This document shows, in pieces, positions 12,472 to 24,204 of a stretch of DNA of 64,000 nucleotides (its first letter is position 1; the number at the start of each line of letters is the position of its first letter). The translations under genes and the position numbers were made by a program. This DNA is from Isoetes taiwanensis (taxonomy: Eukaryota; Streptophyta; Lycopodiopsida; Isoetales; Isoetaceae): NCBI GenBank assembly GCA_021234155.1, contig JAJEKV010000060.1, forward strand, positions 4,486,323 to 4,550,322. Reading direction: 5' to 3'. A model generated the notes under the pieces. It was not told the DNA's origin and searched no databases. It saw only the letters and a program-made list of their open reading frames with translations.

Positions 12472-13615
12472 AAATCCAAGATCAAGCTTTATTGGACTGG
12501 AATATGTTATTGGGAATGTCGATAGCTGCAGGGTAGCACAAAACAAGAACAAAGAAATATATGGTGGAGTATCTCGCATCTTTGTCTTGCTAGATGGTCT
12601 TTGCCATCATAAATGATTAGATGATGCTAAGGGGCTTTTGCAAACAATGAATGCAACCAATTGTCCCCAAGTGCAACCGTGATATATTATTAGTGACTTC
12701 TACAAAGAGAACAGAAAGCGGATGAAGCTTGGCAATTATTTCAAGAAATGGTTACAAGAAAATGCACTCCTAGTCCGGGCAAAGATATAAATGTCATCAA
12801 GGGCAATCATGGTGGCGTTTCTCATGTCATCATCGCAATCACAACTGAGAGTGCTCAAAGACTGCTTATTAATATTTCTCTGTCCAGAGGCTTAGTCCTT
12901 ATGTTAGGCTTAGCTTAGGAAATAATATTGACGATGTTCCATGTACCACAAACAAGTAAGAGCACTAGACTCCTGCTCCAATACAGATGCGCTTCTGGCC
13001 TTGTATTTTAGTATGCAAATCATACGGGAATGATGCATACTCTTGTCGCATCAAAGCTGGATCCACGCAAAGGTATGTTACAAGACCCATTTAATTAAGC
13101 TAACATAGAACAAAACATTCTCTATTTACTGCCTGTTATTATACAATGCAGGGATCTATCTCTACGTCCCTTGATTGACGAATCTATATCAGATAACTTT
13201 TTAGGCATTAGATAACTTCTGCAAACTTCTGATAACTTTTGCTAACTCTAGGCATTAGGTAACACTAGGAATACCAGATAACCACGTGTGCCATTATGAT
13301 ATCCAAGATCAAGCTTTATTGGAGTAGAATATGTTATTGGGACTGTCAGATAGCTGCAGGGTAGCACAAAAGAAGAACATGAAACATATAGTGGGGTATC
13401 TCGTACCTTGTCTTGCTAGATGATCTTTGCCATCAGAAACAATTAGATGATGCTAAGGGGCTTCTGCAAACAATGAACGCAACTCAGTGACTTCTACAAA
13501 GAGAACAGAGCAGATGAATTGGGAATTATTTCAAGAAATGGTTACAAGAGAATGCACTCTTAGTCTGGCAGGATATAATGTCATCATCCGCAATCATAGC
13601 GGGGTTTCTCGTGGA
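12472..13615. repeat. Direct repeat, ~330 bp, copies at 12472-12835 and 13299-13615
   Basis: Both copies run from ATCCAAGATCAAGCTTTATT through TGATGCTAAGGGGCTT and GACTTCTACAAAGAGAACAGA to a TGTCATCA block. The first copy has a ~30-base insertion (CCAATTGTCCCCAAGTGC...). The left copy includes the signal-peptide-like frame upstream of the LRR fragment, so a piece of that locus was duplicated. Confidence 0.8.
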
Positions 13616-14483
13616 ACCAAAACAAGCCATGTTTGTCATTGTCGAGGAATTTGCAGATGTTACAGAAGTAACTAGCCATGCTATAAGCATTACATGAAGG
13701 TGTTGCACATGTGGCAGCAACAGGCTGAATTTCTAAGCATTTCATACACATCATTTCCTTTGTTGCATGCCCTTGCATGACTTTTTCCCAGTGTTATTAT
13801 TCAGATGACATCCAACGCAAGGATAGATGCAACATAAATCCAGATGAATAAACAACATGAACAAGCGAGCATTTGTCATTTCCTTGCCAAAAGCTACAGG
13901 TATAGAGTAATCCACAGCAGGGTGCACGAACCCACCTGATATTTTACGGCACTGCAGTCAGCAGAGAAAGCATGGGAATAATCGCATTATTGACAAAGGG
14001 CCCCTCGGTCTAGCTGGAAGCCAAGTCTCAACGGCCGTAATAGATCTCAGAGCTCGCTACACCGTAATAGATCCAGAGAACGCTATCATTTGTTGAGCAC
14101 GGATATGGTAACTAACGTTTAGCATGCCGGAAATAACCAAGCTCGAATGCATAAGAGAAAATGTAAAAGAATAGATACATACCGGAATGCTTAGACTATG
14201 GTAAGGAGGTTTTGGAACTTTTACAGCTATTGCAAAAAGATGATGATGTAGGATCAGCCCTTGAACATCCAGAGACAAGAACAACTCTCGGCTCCAAACC
14301 AATGCCGCGTTAAAGAAAAGGTCGGAACAAGGAAGAAACAAAAAGGCATTATTAGTGACGTTTTTCATCTCGGCGCTTCGGCTCTGTTAGTATGAGGAGA
14401 GGAAGAAATGTAACTTGCGGATTGACACAGAAAGAAAGAAGGAATTGGACGAGCTGAAAGCAAAAAAATAAAGGCTCGACGGA

Positions 14484-14690
14484 GGGAGGGAGTTATTTCG
14501 CGACCTTCTCCATCTCCGTGCCATTTTTTTGCCATTTTTTTTAATTTTATCGGCCATTGATTCGTAAAAGAGAGGATCCGAAGGTGCAGAACATGCCACC
14601 TCACATTTTGCTTACGTGGAACTGCTACGTGGATAGCCTAGAATTGCAAGGAGGGTTGCACGCTTGGTTAGGCTGGCGTGCTAAAAAAAA
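14484..14690. repeat. Dispersed ~200-bp repeat ending in GCTAAAAAAAA (copy 1)
   Basis: Shared with 47030-47235 in the same orientation: CCATCTCCGTGCCATTTTT, GATTTGTAAAAG/GATTCGTAAAAG, CACGTGGATAG/TACGTGGATAG, TAGAATTGCAAG, then GGCTGGYGTGCTAAAAAAAA. The A-run at one end is what a retroposed sequence would show, but neither target duplication nor Pol III box is clear. Confidence 0.65.
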
Positions 14691-14874
14691 TATTAGATTA
14701 ATATTAATTAAAATGTAAAGTTTATGTTTTAATAACAAATATTGAAAAATATATATTGAAAATTAATTAAAACTAAACTATACAATTTTTTTAATTAAAA
14801 CATAAACGTAATCATTTGATACATTTGATCTAAACTTTTTTTAAACATTTAAAATAAAATAATATTTTAATCCA

Positions 14875-15050
14875 TCGGACCAGGATGAAGTTGAGGTTGG
14901 GAAGATCCATCGGATGCCAGGGAACTGCGACAGCAGCTCAGAGAACTTGTCAGCGAATTCGGGACCGGAGCTTCCCCTACCATGGAGGAGGATGATCGTG
15001 TGGGTGTGGAAATCTATAGGATCCACAACATGAGGCGGAGGAAAGCTCAT
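14875..15050 (-). pseudogene. Thioesterase N-terminal fragment, array unit 1
   Basis: Starts MSFPPPHVVDPIDFHTHTII and includes LLHGRGSSGPEFADKF, the beta-strand and oxyanion-loop region of acyl-protein thioesterases. Homology stops after SSWSDG, where the AT-rich unit sequence begins, so neither the catalytic Ser, Asp nor His is present. Confidence 0.85.
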
Positions 15051-15454
15051 CTCTATCTGAGCATAGCCTTAGAATGACAGAGAGTGAGCCTTTTCTTTTA
15101 AATGGGCAAAAGGTGGCATGTCCTCTTTCTGCCTTTTGGAAACACTTTTTAAAAACACGCCATCTTTCTTATTACAAGCACCAGCGCCATTTTGGATGTC
15201 TTGTCTTGTGCTAGGGAACCGCCTTATTAGAGGGGTTTCCAGCAGGAAATCGGCAACGGTTTCTTGATACTTATAATTTTTACAAGTTCTAATTATATAA
15301 CTTTATCTTTAAATTTAAAGTATAATTGTTATCTTATATTATAAAGTTTTAGCGTATGTCATGAATCAAACCCTAATTTATACGGTTGAGATCATCTAAT
15401 TGCATCCAAAGGATGAGATTTATCGCACGACTTCCTACCACTGTGATTGGCTAT

Positions 15455-15622
15455 GCCTTGAAAAGGGAAAGGAAAAAGGAAATGGGGGGAGAAAAGGGCA
15501 AAGTGAAAGGCAAAAAGGCACGGGTAAAAAAGAAAGAAGGAAAAGGGAAAATAAAAGGAAAAAGAGCACAGAAAAAGGGAAAGGAAAAGAAAGGGGGAAA
15601 AGGAAGGAAAAAAGGACACTAC
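15455..15622. repeat. Polypurine tract, left part
   Basis: Almost only A and G on the plus strand (GGGAAAGG and AAAAGGG steps). It resembles the longer tract at 16380 and was probably continuous with it before the LINE inserted. The Lys/Gly/Glu-rich frame across it is a composition artefact. Confidence 0.85.
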
Positions 15623-15624
15623 GA

Positions 15625-16380
15625 AACGGATGGCTGTTGAACAAGGGTGCTGTTCAACATGATCTCTGCCCTCTAGGATGTGGAGCGTCAGAGACAATGG
15701 ATCATCTTTTCTTTTGTCCGATTATAGGAGACTTCTGGAGGTGGGTTTGTCCAATTATTGGGCTGCAGATGTGTCAGCTATCATGGCCGGCCATTCTAGC
15801 CAGTATAGGTGCAGATATTATTCAACTCACTTTAACCAATATATCATTGTGGTGTATTTGGAAACACCGATGTGGTGTAGCTCTTGGAGGACTGACCGCT
15901 TCAGTAACAAGGATTCAGAATAGCTTCAACATGGAGGTAGCCCTCATGGCCTTGGCCCACCACAGAAAGTTTGGCCGCAATTATAATAAGAACTTGGATA
16001 GAATTGGCAGTATAAGGGGATTCTATTCATTTTTCAAATGTAACTGGGATCTGGATTTAAGCAGTGTGCAGTAAGGGTTTATGACCTGTCCGACACCTAT
16101 CAGGATGTTGGATGGAGGATCTTCGTCTTCAGCGGGTTTTCTCCTAAGTTCTTGTTGCTTGGAATTGGCTGCTAACTCCATATAGTATCTAAGCCTGGAT
16201 GAAGATGGTTTTTCCTATAGTAATCCAGGGGTAGGGAAGATTGGAGTGGTAGTTTTTAGTACAATCCTTGACGCTTACGAGTTATATCCGCTTTGTGATA
16301 ATTCTTTCCATCAATCCCATTTGGGGATATCCTATGTAAATTTTTATATATTAATACATACTCTTACCCTCAAAAAAAAA
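15625..16380 (+). mobile_element. LINE 3' fragment with zf-RVT domain and poly(A)
   Basis: The frame ending at 16074 encodes CPLGCGASETMDHLFFCP followed by FWRWVCPIIG, the zinc-binding domain (zf-RVT) found after reverse transcriptase in plant LINEs. A tail rich in Trp and basic residues follows. About 290 bases of 3' UTR end in TACCCTCAAAAAAAAAAA. The reverse-transcriptase and endonuclease domains are missing, a typical 5' truncation. It lies inside Helitron 1, splitting its purine tract. Confidence 0.8.
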
Positions 16381-17485
16381 AAGAGAGAAATGGTGAGGAC
16401 AGGAGTAAAAGGTACGGAAAAAAGGGGAAGAGGAAAAGGGTAGAGTGAAGGGAAGGGAAAAGGGAAAGGGGGAGGAGGAGGGAGTGAAAAGGGACACTAG
16501 AAGGGGGAAGAGGAAAAATGTGGGGAAAGGCGAAAGGGAAGGGAAAAAGGACACGAGAAAAGGGGAAGAGAAAAATGGAGGGGAGAAGAGAAAGGAAAAA
16601 GGGAAAAGAAAAAGAGAGGGGGAATCGGGGAAGGGAAGGAAAAAGAGGGCATAGAAAAAACTAGAAGAAGGGGGAAAAAGTGAAGGGAAAAAAAAGAAAG
16701 AGGGAAAGTGTGAGGAAAGGGAAAAAGGGAAGGTATGGAAAAAAGGAAAGGAAAAATAACAAAGGAGGAAAAGAAAGAAAAAAAGGCACAAAAATAAAGG
16801 GAAGGGCAAAAAGGGCACTGGGAAAAGAGAAGAAAAAACAGGTGGGGAAAAGGATATGGGAAAAGGGAAGAGAAAAGGGAGGTGGAGATGGAAGGGAGAA
16901 TTGTACAGGAAAAAGTGGAAGAGAGAAAAGGCTGGAAAAAGGAGGGAAAGGGAAGGGAAAAAGACCATTGGAAGGAAAAGGGAAAGGGAAAGGGAAAAGG
17001 AAGTGAAGCAAAGATGAGGGAAGGAGAGGAGAGGGGACCGGAGAAAAAGAAAAGGATAAAAGATAAAAGAAAAAGGGGAAGTGGAATGGGGAGGAGAAGA
17101 AAGAGAATGAGGGAAAAATAAAGTAAAATAGGAAGTGGAGGGGAGAACAAAAAATAAGAGAAAAATAGAAAAAAGAAAAAAGGGAAAAGGAGGGAATAGA
17201 AAAATGGAAAAGGAAGCAAAAAAGGAAAAAGCAAAAGGGGTGGAGAAAGGGTGAAAAAGGAAAAAGGAAAGAGCAACCAGAAATGGGAGAAAATGGATTG
17301 CGAAATAAAAAAAAAATAAAAATGGAAGGGGAAAAAAAAAGGGAGAAGGAAGATGGTAGAAATGGAAGAGTGGAAAAAGAAAAAAGGTAAATAAAAAAAA
17401 TCAAAAAAGGGAAAGGAGGGAAAAAAAAAAGGGCATCGAAGCGTAAAAGGAAAAGGAAAAGGAAAAAGGAAGGGGAGGTGGAAAT
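16380..17485. repeat. ~1.1-kb polypurine/polypyrimidine tract
   Basis: Over 1.1 kb the plus strand is overwhelmingly A and G, built of irregular GGGAAAA, AAGGGAAAGG and AAAAGGACAC(T/G)AG units. Long open frames occur on both strands (Lys/Gly/Glu-rich on plus, Phe/Pro/Ser/Leu-rich on minus), simply because stop codons are rare in such sequence; none is a gene. Such mirror-rich tracts can form triplex DNA. Confidence 0.9.
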
Positions 17486-17994
17486 GTGGTCAAATGCTAA
17501 TTGTGTGATTTTAAGAACGTGAATTCATCTAACAATTTACTCCAGTCATTTATAGTTCCTCGCTATGCCCAGCAACGCTGGGCTTCATTTCTAGTACAAA
17601 CATAAAAAATTGCTCTCTAAACTAATTTTCACGTGAATCTATTTAGAATTAGACATTTTGAGAACATAAAATTTTAATTTCCAACGTGTTCTTAACAAAT
17701 TTAACATAATTTGTAAATAAAATATAATGGTTTATAAGTGAGTGACTTAAAAATTAATGAGAATTTCACAATTTACAAACTTCTAGTACTTTAAAAATAC
17801 TTTAAAAAAATGTTAAATTAATATTAATTAAAATGTAAAGTTTATGTTTTAATAACAAATATTGAAAAATATATATTGAAAATAAATTAAAACTAAACTA
17901 TTCAATTTTTTTAATTAAAACATAAACGTAATCATTTGATAAATTTGATCTAAATTTTCTTTAAACATTTAAAATAAAATAATATTTTAATCCA

Positions 17995-18170
17995 TCGGAC
18001 CAGGATGAAGTTGAGGTTGCGAAGATCCATCGGACGCCAGGGAACTGCGGCAGCAGCTCAGAGAATTTGTCAGCGAATTCGGGACCGGAGCTTCCCCTAC
18101 CATGGAGGAGGATGATCGTGTGGGTGTGGAAATCTATAGGATCTACAACATGAGGCGGAGGAAAGCCCAT
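17995..18170 (-). pseudogene. Thioesterase N-terminal fragment, array unit 2
   Basis: Same content and break point as the fragment in unit 1, with LLPQFPGVRWIF and an M-G-F start (MGFPPPHVV). Catalytic residues are absent. Confidence 0.85.
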
Positions 18171-18852
18171 CTCTGTCTGAGCGCAGCCCTAGAATAACAG
18201 AGAGCGAGCCTTCTCTTTTAAATGGGCAAAAGGTGGCACGTCCTCTTTCTGCCTTTTGGAAACACTTTTTAAAAACACGCCATCTTTCTTATTACAAGCA
18301 CCAGCGCCATTTTGGATGTCCTGTCTTGTGCTAGAGAACCGCTTTATTAGAGGGGTTTCCAGCAGGAAATCGGCAACGGTTTCTTGATACTTATAATTTT
18401 TACAAGTTCTAATTATATAACTTTATCTTTAAATTTAAAGTATACTTGTTATAGAAACATAAAAATTGCTCTCTAAACTAATTTTCACGTGAATCTATTT
18501 AGAATTAGACATTTCGAGAACACAAAATTTTAATTTTCAACGTGTTCTTAACAAATTTAACATAATTTATAAATAAAATATAATGGTTTGATAAGTGATT
18601 GACTTAAAAATGAATGAGAATTTCACAATTTACAAACTTCTAGTACTTTAAAAATACTTTAAAAAAAATGTTAGATTAATATTACTTAAAATGTAAATTT
18701 TATGTTTTAATAACAAATATTGAAAAATATATATTGAAAATAAATTAAAACTAAACTATTCAATTTTTTTAATTAAAACATAAACGTAATCATTTGATAA
18801 ATTTGATCTAAATTTTCTTTAAACATTTAAAATAAAATAATATTTTAATCCA

Positions 18853-19025
18853 TCGGACCAGGATGAAGTTGAGGTTGCGAAGATCCATCGGACGCCAGGG
18901 AACTGCTGGCAGCAAAATGTAGAATTTGTCAATTTGGGACCGGAGCTTCCCCTACCATGGAGGAGGATGATCGTATGGGTGTGGAAATCTATAGGATCTA
19001 CAACATGAGGCGGAGGAAAGCTCAT
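18853..19025 (-). pseudogene. Thioesterase N-terminal fragment, array unit 3
   Basis: Same fragment again, starting MSFPPPHVVDPIDF. A small deletion after GRGSSGP changes the following residues (KLTNSTFCCQQ). Confidence 0.85.
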
Positions 19026-19696
19026 CTCTGTCTGAGCGCAGCCCTAGAATGACAGAGAGCGAGCCTTCTCTTTTAAATGGGAAAAATGTGGCACGTCCTC
19101 TTTCTGCCTTTTGGAAACACTTTTTAAAAACACGCCATCTTTCTTATTACAAGCACCAGCGCCATTTTGGACGTCCTGTCTTGTGCTAGGGAACCGCCTT
19201 ATTAGAGGGGTTTCCAGCAGGAAACCGGCAACGGTTTCTTGATACTTATAATGTTTACAAGTTCTAATTATATAACTTTATCTTTAAATTTAAAGTATAA
19301 TTGTTATAGAAACATAAAAATTGCTCTCTAAACTAATTTTCACATGAATCTATTTAGAATTAGACATTTCGAGAACATAAGATTTTAATTTTCAACGTGT
19401 TCTTAACAAATTTAACATAATTTGTAAATAAAATATAATGGTTTGATAAGTGAGTGACTTAAAAATGAATGAGAATTTCACAATTTACAAACTTCTAGTA
19501 CTTTAAAAAAAATGTTAGATTAATATTAATTAAAATGTAAAGTTTATGTTTTAATAACAAATATTGAAAAATATATATTGAAAATTAATTAAAACTAGAC
19601 TATTCAATTTTTTTAATTAAAACGTAAACGTAATTGATACATTTGATCTAAATTTTCTTTAAACATTTAAAATAAAATAATATTTTAATCCATCGG

Positions 19697-19870
19697 ACCA
19701 GGATGAAGTTGAGGTTCAAAGCTATCCATCGGACGCCAGAGAACCGCTGGATAGCTCGGAGAATTTGTCAATCAATTCTCGGGACCGGAGCTTCCCCTAC
19801 CATGGAGGAGGATGATCGTGTGGGTGTGGAAATCTATAGGATCTACAATATGAGGCGGAGAAAAGCTCAT
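19697..19870 (-). pseudogene. Thioesterase N-terminal fragment, array unit 4 / start of segment A
   Basis: The same N-terminal fragment, further mutated: insertions near 19718 and 19757 disrupt the frame. It stands at the head of the longer duplicated segment A. Confidence 0.8.
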
Positions 19871-22799
19871 CTCTGTCTGAGCGCAGTCCTAGAATGACAG
19901 AGAGCGAGCCTTTTCTTTTAAATGGGCAAAAGGTGGCACGCCCCTCTTTTCCTTTGGAAACACTGGAAACACTTTTAAAAACATGCCATCTGTTTGCATC
20001 TTTCTTATTACAAGCACCAGGATACCATTTTAAATGTCCTGTCTTGTGCTAGGGAACCGCCTTATTAGAGGGGTTTCCAAAAGAATCGGCAAAGCATGCA
20101 GTTTTCCGCTGAAGGCAGCTGGTTTTTTGTCCTGGAAACCCCAAAAACATGCTCTCAAATCTAATCCACCAGCAGGTGGAAATTTTGTGCATCCCATTTC
20201 TTTTTTTTCTTTTTTTTTTTTTCCTGGCTATAATGTGAAGCTTCGTGGTTTTTCATGGCGATCATCTCGTCGATGGCGCTTTGAGTAGATTTTAAGACTT
20301 CTAAGGTCCTGGAGCATGGCGCTATTTGTGCATTGAGTCTTTGTTTTTTTTTATTTGCATGAACTTTTTTCCATCTTATGCATTACCAGACCCCATATTC
20401 CATTGTGCTGCAAATATGGCAGAAATGGAATATGATGCTAGATATGGCAGAAATAGATGACGGATAGCAAAAAAAGAAGGGTTCATGTCCCTTCCAGGCC
20501 CTCACTACGGCTTGGAAGTATTTAGTTTCTTCCAGAATGTGTTGTTCTTGACAAAATAGGAAATCATTTTGTTTGTTCCGAAAATGCTTTATTATAACTT
20601 TTTGTCGCTTGAAGAATCTATTGCTTTTCGACTTTTGCTATCCGCCCGGATTTATGAAAATTCGCTATTTGGCATTTCAAAGAATCCATTTTTTTTTATT
20701 TGCATTTCTTCATTCATGAAATATATCTCATTTATTACTGGCTAAAATCTCGGAGTTGTTCTAAAAGAGGAAATGGTTGAAATGGTCTAATATGCCACAA
20801 GTTTCTTCCGGTTATTTTGCCTTGTCCCGCTTTTATTCCATAGCCCAAAAGATACCAGATTTGGGATCTCAAAATAGCCTCATAAGAGCCATTCCACGCC
20901 ATTTTCCACTCCTTTTTTCCCATGCCATGTAGGATACCAAACTCTCATAAATATAAATTTACTTGAAATATTTCTTCAAATGGGAGGATCGCTTTATTTA
21001 TGGCGCCATCCGGTCCTTTTCATTTTTTCGCATGCATATAAAAGGTATGATGTTCTAAAAACCACTTGCATCAAAGCATGCCGGCCATTGATGATGGTCT
21101 TTTTTTGGTTTGTCGATATACCAAGTTTCCGCCTCCAATTCAAAATTGTGCCATTTTCATTTAGAGGCCATGCCCATGGATTGTAACAATTCAAAATTTG
21201 AATGTGTAGGTTCAAGCTTTATATCAAGTTTCAAAAAGGGGATTTCATAAGTTCACAAACTATACATGATTCATCTCAATTATCTATAAAAGTTCATATC
21301 TTTAGTTCATCTCAATATAGGTTTCCCGCCCCCTACAATTCAAAATTTGAATTTGCTTAACATATAAAAGCATGGATTGTAAGAGAATTGACTTTTCGAT
21401 TTCCATATGCACTTTGCAAATTTCAAAAATAGGATTTCTACGGATAGTCGGCTCACATGATGCAAATTGGTATATGGCATACACATTGTACACCTCAATT
21501 TCACGTCGAAGCTCCAAATGATGTGTGGATAAGAATCCAATTGACTCGTGAATATGCTCTAGTCTTCAATCGCAAAAAGTGAGGTCTAAAAAATAAGAAC
21601 TTGTTGCGTCTTGCAGGCTCAATAAGTGTCGACATCTGGGCGGCAGTTTTATATCCATTGGATCCGTTGAGTGGTAAGAAACTGTCATTTCGGAACGTGT
21701 CAAGGTTAGTCTGATTTTGTGGTGACGATTAATTCTGGCCTCCTTGGATATTGAAATAGATGACGGATTACACAGGCACCAGAGTTTCCTGTTCTTAGCA
21801 AAAAAAGAAGGGTTTATATCCCTTCTAGACCCTCATTATGACTTAAAAGTATTTTGTTTCTTCTAGAATGTGTTGTTCTTGACAAAATAGGGAATGATTT
21901 TGTTTGTTCCGGAATGCTCTGTTCTGCTCTGTTCTTTTTTGCTGCCAAGAATCTGTTGCTTTCAGCTATGAGGATTCGAGCTTGCAGGCATTTCAAGCTT
22001 GCTGCATTATCCGGACTGTATTTCTTCATGGCCATCGTCTCAGGTTATAGCTAAAAGAGGAGCTGTTGCTGGAGCCTGGACAAGTTTCTTCGGGTTATTT
22101 TGCCTTGTCCTGCCTTCGATTATTCCATAGCCTCGCCCTGCCTTCGGTTATTTTGCCTTCTGATCAGAAGACTTTGATCCTTTGGCGATAGATTTTGTGA
22201 CGTTCCCCGAAAATATATGTCATAAATACGTATATTTCTAGGTCATCACCGTATGATAGCCTTGTACACCATAGTAAGTGGAAAAGGGAATGGCCAAGTT
22301 ATTTACATCACTTAGCCAACCTTAGGTTTAAGGCCATTTCCACATGGCCTTAATCTAATGGGCACCCATCACATGGAAGCACCCCATTGGAGCCACGTGG
22401 CAGTGACATGGAACCCTAACCCTAATCCTAGGCCATTTTTTGGCTCCATCTGCCTTGAGACCTGTTCTTTGCTCGGAACTCTGTTTCGAATATCATTCGT
22501 TGCGGTGTAGCTCAGATCAACAGCCCCGAAGCAGTACGCTCATCAGAAGGAGGAGGAACCACTCGACTCATCATCAAGTCAAAATAATTAAACAATTTAC
22601 ACAATGCTGAGAAGTTTTTTCTCGCCTCATGACGCGAGAATGGGCGCGATTCCTCCCTTTTGTGCTCCCCAAGCCTTCAGCAGAAGCCCCATGAGCGGGT
22701 GACCAAGGTAAGAAATGGGTGCCAAATATTTCTTTTGTTGGACGCCCATTGAACATTATACAAAATAAAAATAAAACTCAAATAATTAAACATTATAAT

Positions 22800-22825
22800 C
22801 CTTCTCGACTACCGAGTCGAGAAGG
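22800..22825. other. 11-bp perfect inverted repeat (hairpin)
   Basis: CCTTCTCGACT and AGTCGAGAAGG are separated by four bases. The segment B equivalent near 33932 has one mismatch (GAGTTGAG). A second, weaker stem, TTCTCGC...GCGAGAA, lies at about 22618-22639. The function is unknown. Confidence 0.7.
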
Positions 22826-22870
22826 CACCTTCTGCTGTTTGTGAAGGCAATAGTGGTGGAAGCACAACCG

Positions 22871-23149
22871 CTAGTGGCAGGTGCGAAATTCATCTTTTGA
22901 TCGTGCATAAATTTCCAAGCTATCTATTCTAGGAAGAGCAGATCCATTAAATGTAGGCCCAACACACAAAGGGAACTCTTCATCAGAAAGTAGCGACTCT
23001 GAGTTTGTGGCAGCTCCGACCCGTATTTTAATTCGTCCTCCAATTTCTAAAAGCCCCCCAGCTCCTGTATTAGCACCTCCACGGCTCTGGACTATATGTT
23101 GGATCTTCAAGAACGGCCCTGGATTGTTGAAACAAAGCAGAAATTTCAT
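22871..23149 (-). pseudogene. Exon resembling the C-terminal region of plant BIG/UBR4-type protein
   Basis: A 92-codon minus-strand frame contains FLKIQHIVQSRGGANTG, GGLLEIGGRIKIRVG and LPRIDSLEIYARSKDEF. The last motif resembles the segment before the C-terminal domain of the giant UBR4-type protein BIG. I recall that family from memory and could not align it, so this is a tentative name. In segment B the frame reads DEFG after the same motif, but lacks nine bases upstream. No neighbouring exon joins to it directly. Confidence 0.4.
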
Positions 23150-23769
23150 GCTCGAAAGGACTATATGTTTTGTACTACCAGGCTCTTCTCTCTGGGCTTT
23201 TTCTTCACAGCTGATTAGAGGCTCAACTTTCGTCTGTGACTGCTACTTCAGAAAATGAAGAAGTGTGCTTAGAATACAGGACGGTCAGAATGAGGAAGAG
23301 GAGGAACATAGAACTGGCGAAGGACAGTCTCAGGGAATCGATGGAGAGTTTGAGCTAATAGGATCATGATCATAAGGTAGAAGTCGAGGACGACAGTGAT
23401 GGAAAGGAGCCAGTACATGTTTTTGAGATCATTTTGGGGCTCGAATGTGGGGAAGAATTTTGAAATAGCTAAAGAGGTTGAATTTTGAAACAATGCCCAT
23501 CGTAAAACTGTCTTCTACTCAAATGGAAGAGAATACATGAAGTACTGCTTGAGAAGTTGCAGACCAAGGGAATCATCAATAAGCATGTTAAGCACCCACA
23601 TTATCTTATATTATAATGTTTTGGAGTGTGTCCATTGTCCATCGCGCCCTAGATCGGACGACCCAGATTTGGCACAGAATTTCGACGGTCCAGATAGCAC
23701 ATCAAAAATTTCCTCTGTTCCCGACCGGATCTGGTGGTCTGGCTATGGTGGAAATCAATGGCAAGCTAT

Positions 23770-24204
23770 CTATGGTTCATCCCAGCGCTCTGTTGCTCCG
23801 GCTGTCATCTGCCTGAGGCCACCTAGATTTAAAGTGTGAAATGCATTGAAGTGCTGGCAGTCAAAACGGAAGTAGAGGAGCTTTAGGTTGAAACGGAGAA
23901 TGATGGTTTGAAAAATGATCTTTTCAGGCAGAGCTTGGAGAAGCACAGACTTTGAATGAAGCTTAGCAAAGCACTTCATACCAAGAGCTTGCACAGTACC
24001 ACTTGCTCCATGCCAAGCCAATCGATATGTGCTTTTTATGTTGGCTGCCTTAAGACACTGCAACTTGAGAGAAGATGTCATAGGTAAGAGTTGAGCTGAG
24101 CTTTTTTCTATTTTTGCAGGAACCTCTCTAATTATGATAATGTTTCTTGCAAGGATCTTGCTGATTGTAGAGATATCAAGCTTGAAGAGCGCCGTATTTT
24201 CCAC
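23770..24204 (-). CDS. Unidentified open frame inside Helitron 2
   Basis: A 144-codon frame contains ISTISKILARNIIIIREVP and LKAANIKSTYRLAWHGASG. It has Leu/Ile-rich helical character and no motif I recognise. It may be an exon of a captured host gene, since a second plausible frame follows upstream at 24132-24362. No splice pair was established. Confidence 0.3.
   Translation of the reverse strand: MENTALFKLDISTISKILARNIIIIREVPAKIEKSSAQLLPMTSSLKLQCLKAANIKSTYRLAWHGASGTVQALGMKCFAKLHSKSVLLQALPEKIIFQTIILRFNLKLLYFRFDCQHFNAFHTLNLGGLRQMTAGATERWDEP

Larger units (their letters stand above)
15332..17594 (+). mobile_element. Helitron 1 (non-autonomous, 2263 bp)
   Basis: The element starts TCTTATATTATAAAG and ends in CTAG. 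An 11-base gap separates the end from the perfect hairpin GCCCAGC-AAC-GCTGGGC (17567-17583). It sits between A (15331) and T (17595) without target duplication, as Helitrons do. The sister units at 18450 and 19303 are empty sites reading TTGTTATAGAAACATAAAAA, which confirms both ends to the base. No Rep/helicase is encoded, so it would depend on an autonomous relative. Contents are two polypurine tracts and a LINE 3' fragment. Helitron 2 at 23604 has a nearly identical 5' end. Confidence 0.92.
14690..20200. repeat. Array of four ~850-bp tandem units
   Basis: Each unit contains, in order, an AT-rich block (AATATTAATTAAAATGTAAA and TGATCTAAATTTTCTTTAAA), the reverse complement of the first ~60 thioesterase codons, a TTATTACAAGCACCAGCGCC block and an ATTTTCACGTGAATCT block. 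The thioesterase start codons fall at 15050, 18170, 19025 and 19870. Once the 2263-bp Helitron is subtracted, the spacings are 857, 855 and 845 bp. The last unit passes into segment A of the larger duplication. Confidence 0.85.
19870..23603. repeat. Segment A of the large duplication
   Basis: Collinear with 31077-34745 and 36900-40229. It contains the divergent 5' flank of the thioesterase, two diverged copies of a TTTTGTTTCTTCCAGAATGT/CAGGCATTTCAAGCTTGCTG block (about 20530 and 21855), an ACCCTAACCCTAA-containing block, and a minus-strand exon at 22.9-23.1 kb. Segment A continues past Helitron 2 into segment B at 28739. Confidence 0.85.

Noticed and set aside
15400-16074. 224-codon frame as one protein
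   Set aside because: Its first half is the purine tract and its second half the LINE zf-RVT piece; the fusion is accidental.
16351-17404. Long overlapping open frames (up to ~260 codons) on both strands
   Set aside because: They arise because a near-pure purine strand contains few stop codons; the products are monotonous Lys/Gly/Glu or Phe/Pro/Ser/Leu strings without any domain.
22410-22435. Interstitial telomere-like ACCCTAACCCTAA (also near 33546 and 40071)
   Set aside because: Only two to three units; it is part of the duplicated segment and too short to be a telomere relic.
22505-22545. GTAGCTCAGATC as the start of a tRNA gene
   Set aside because: No matching B box, anticodon arm or acceptor stem follows within the required distance.
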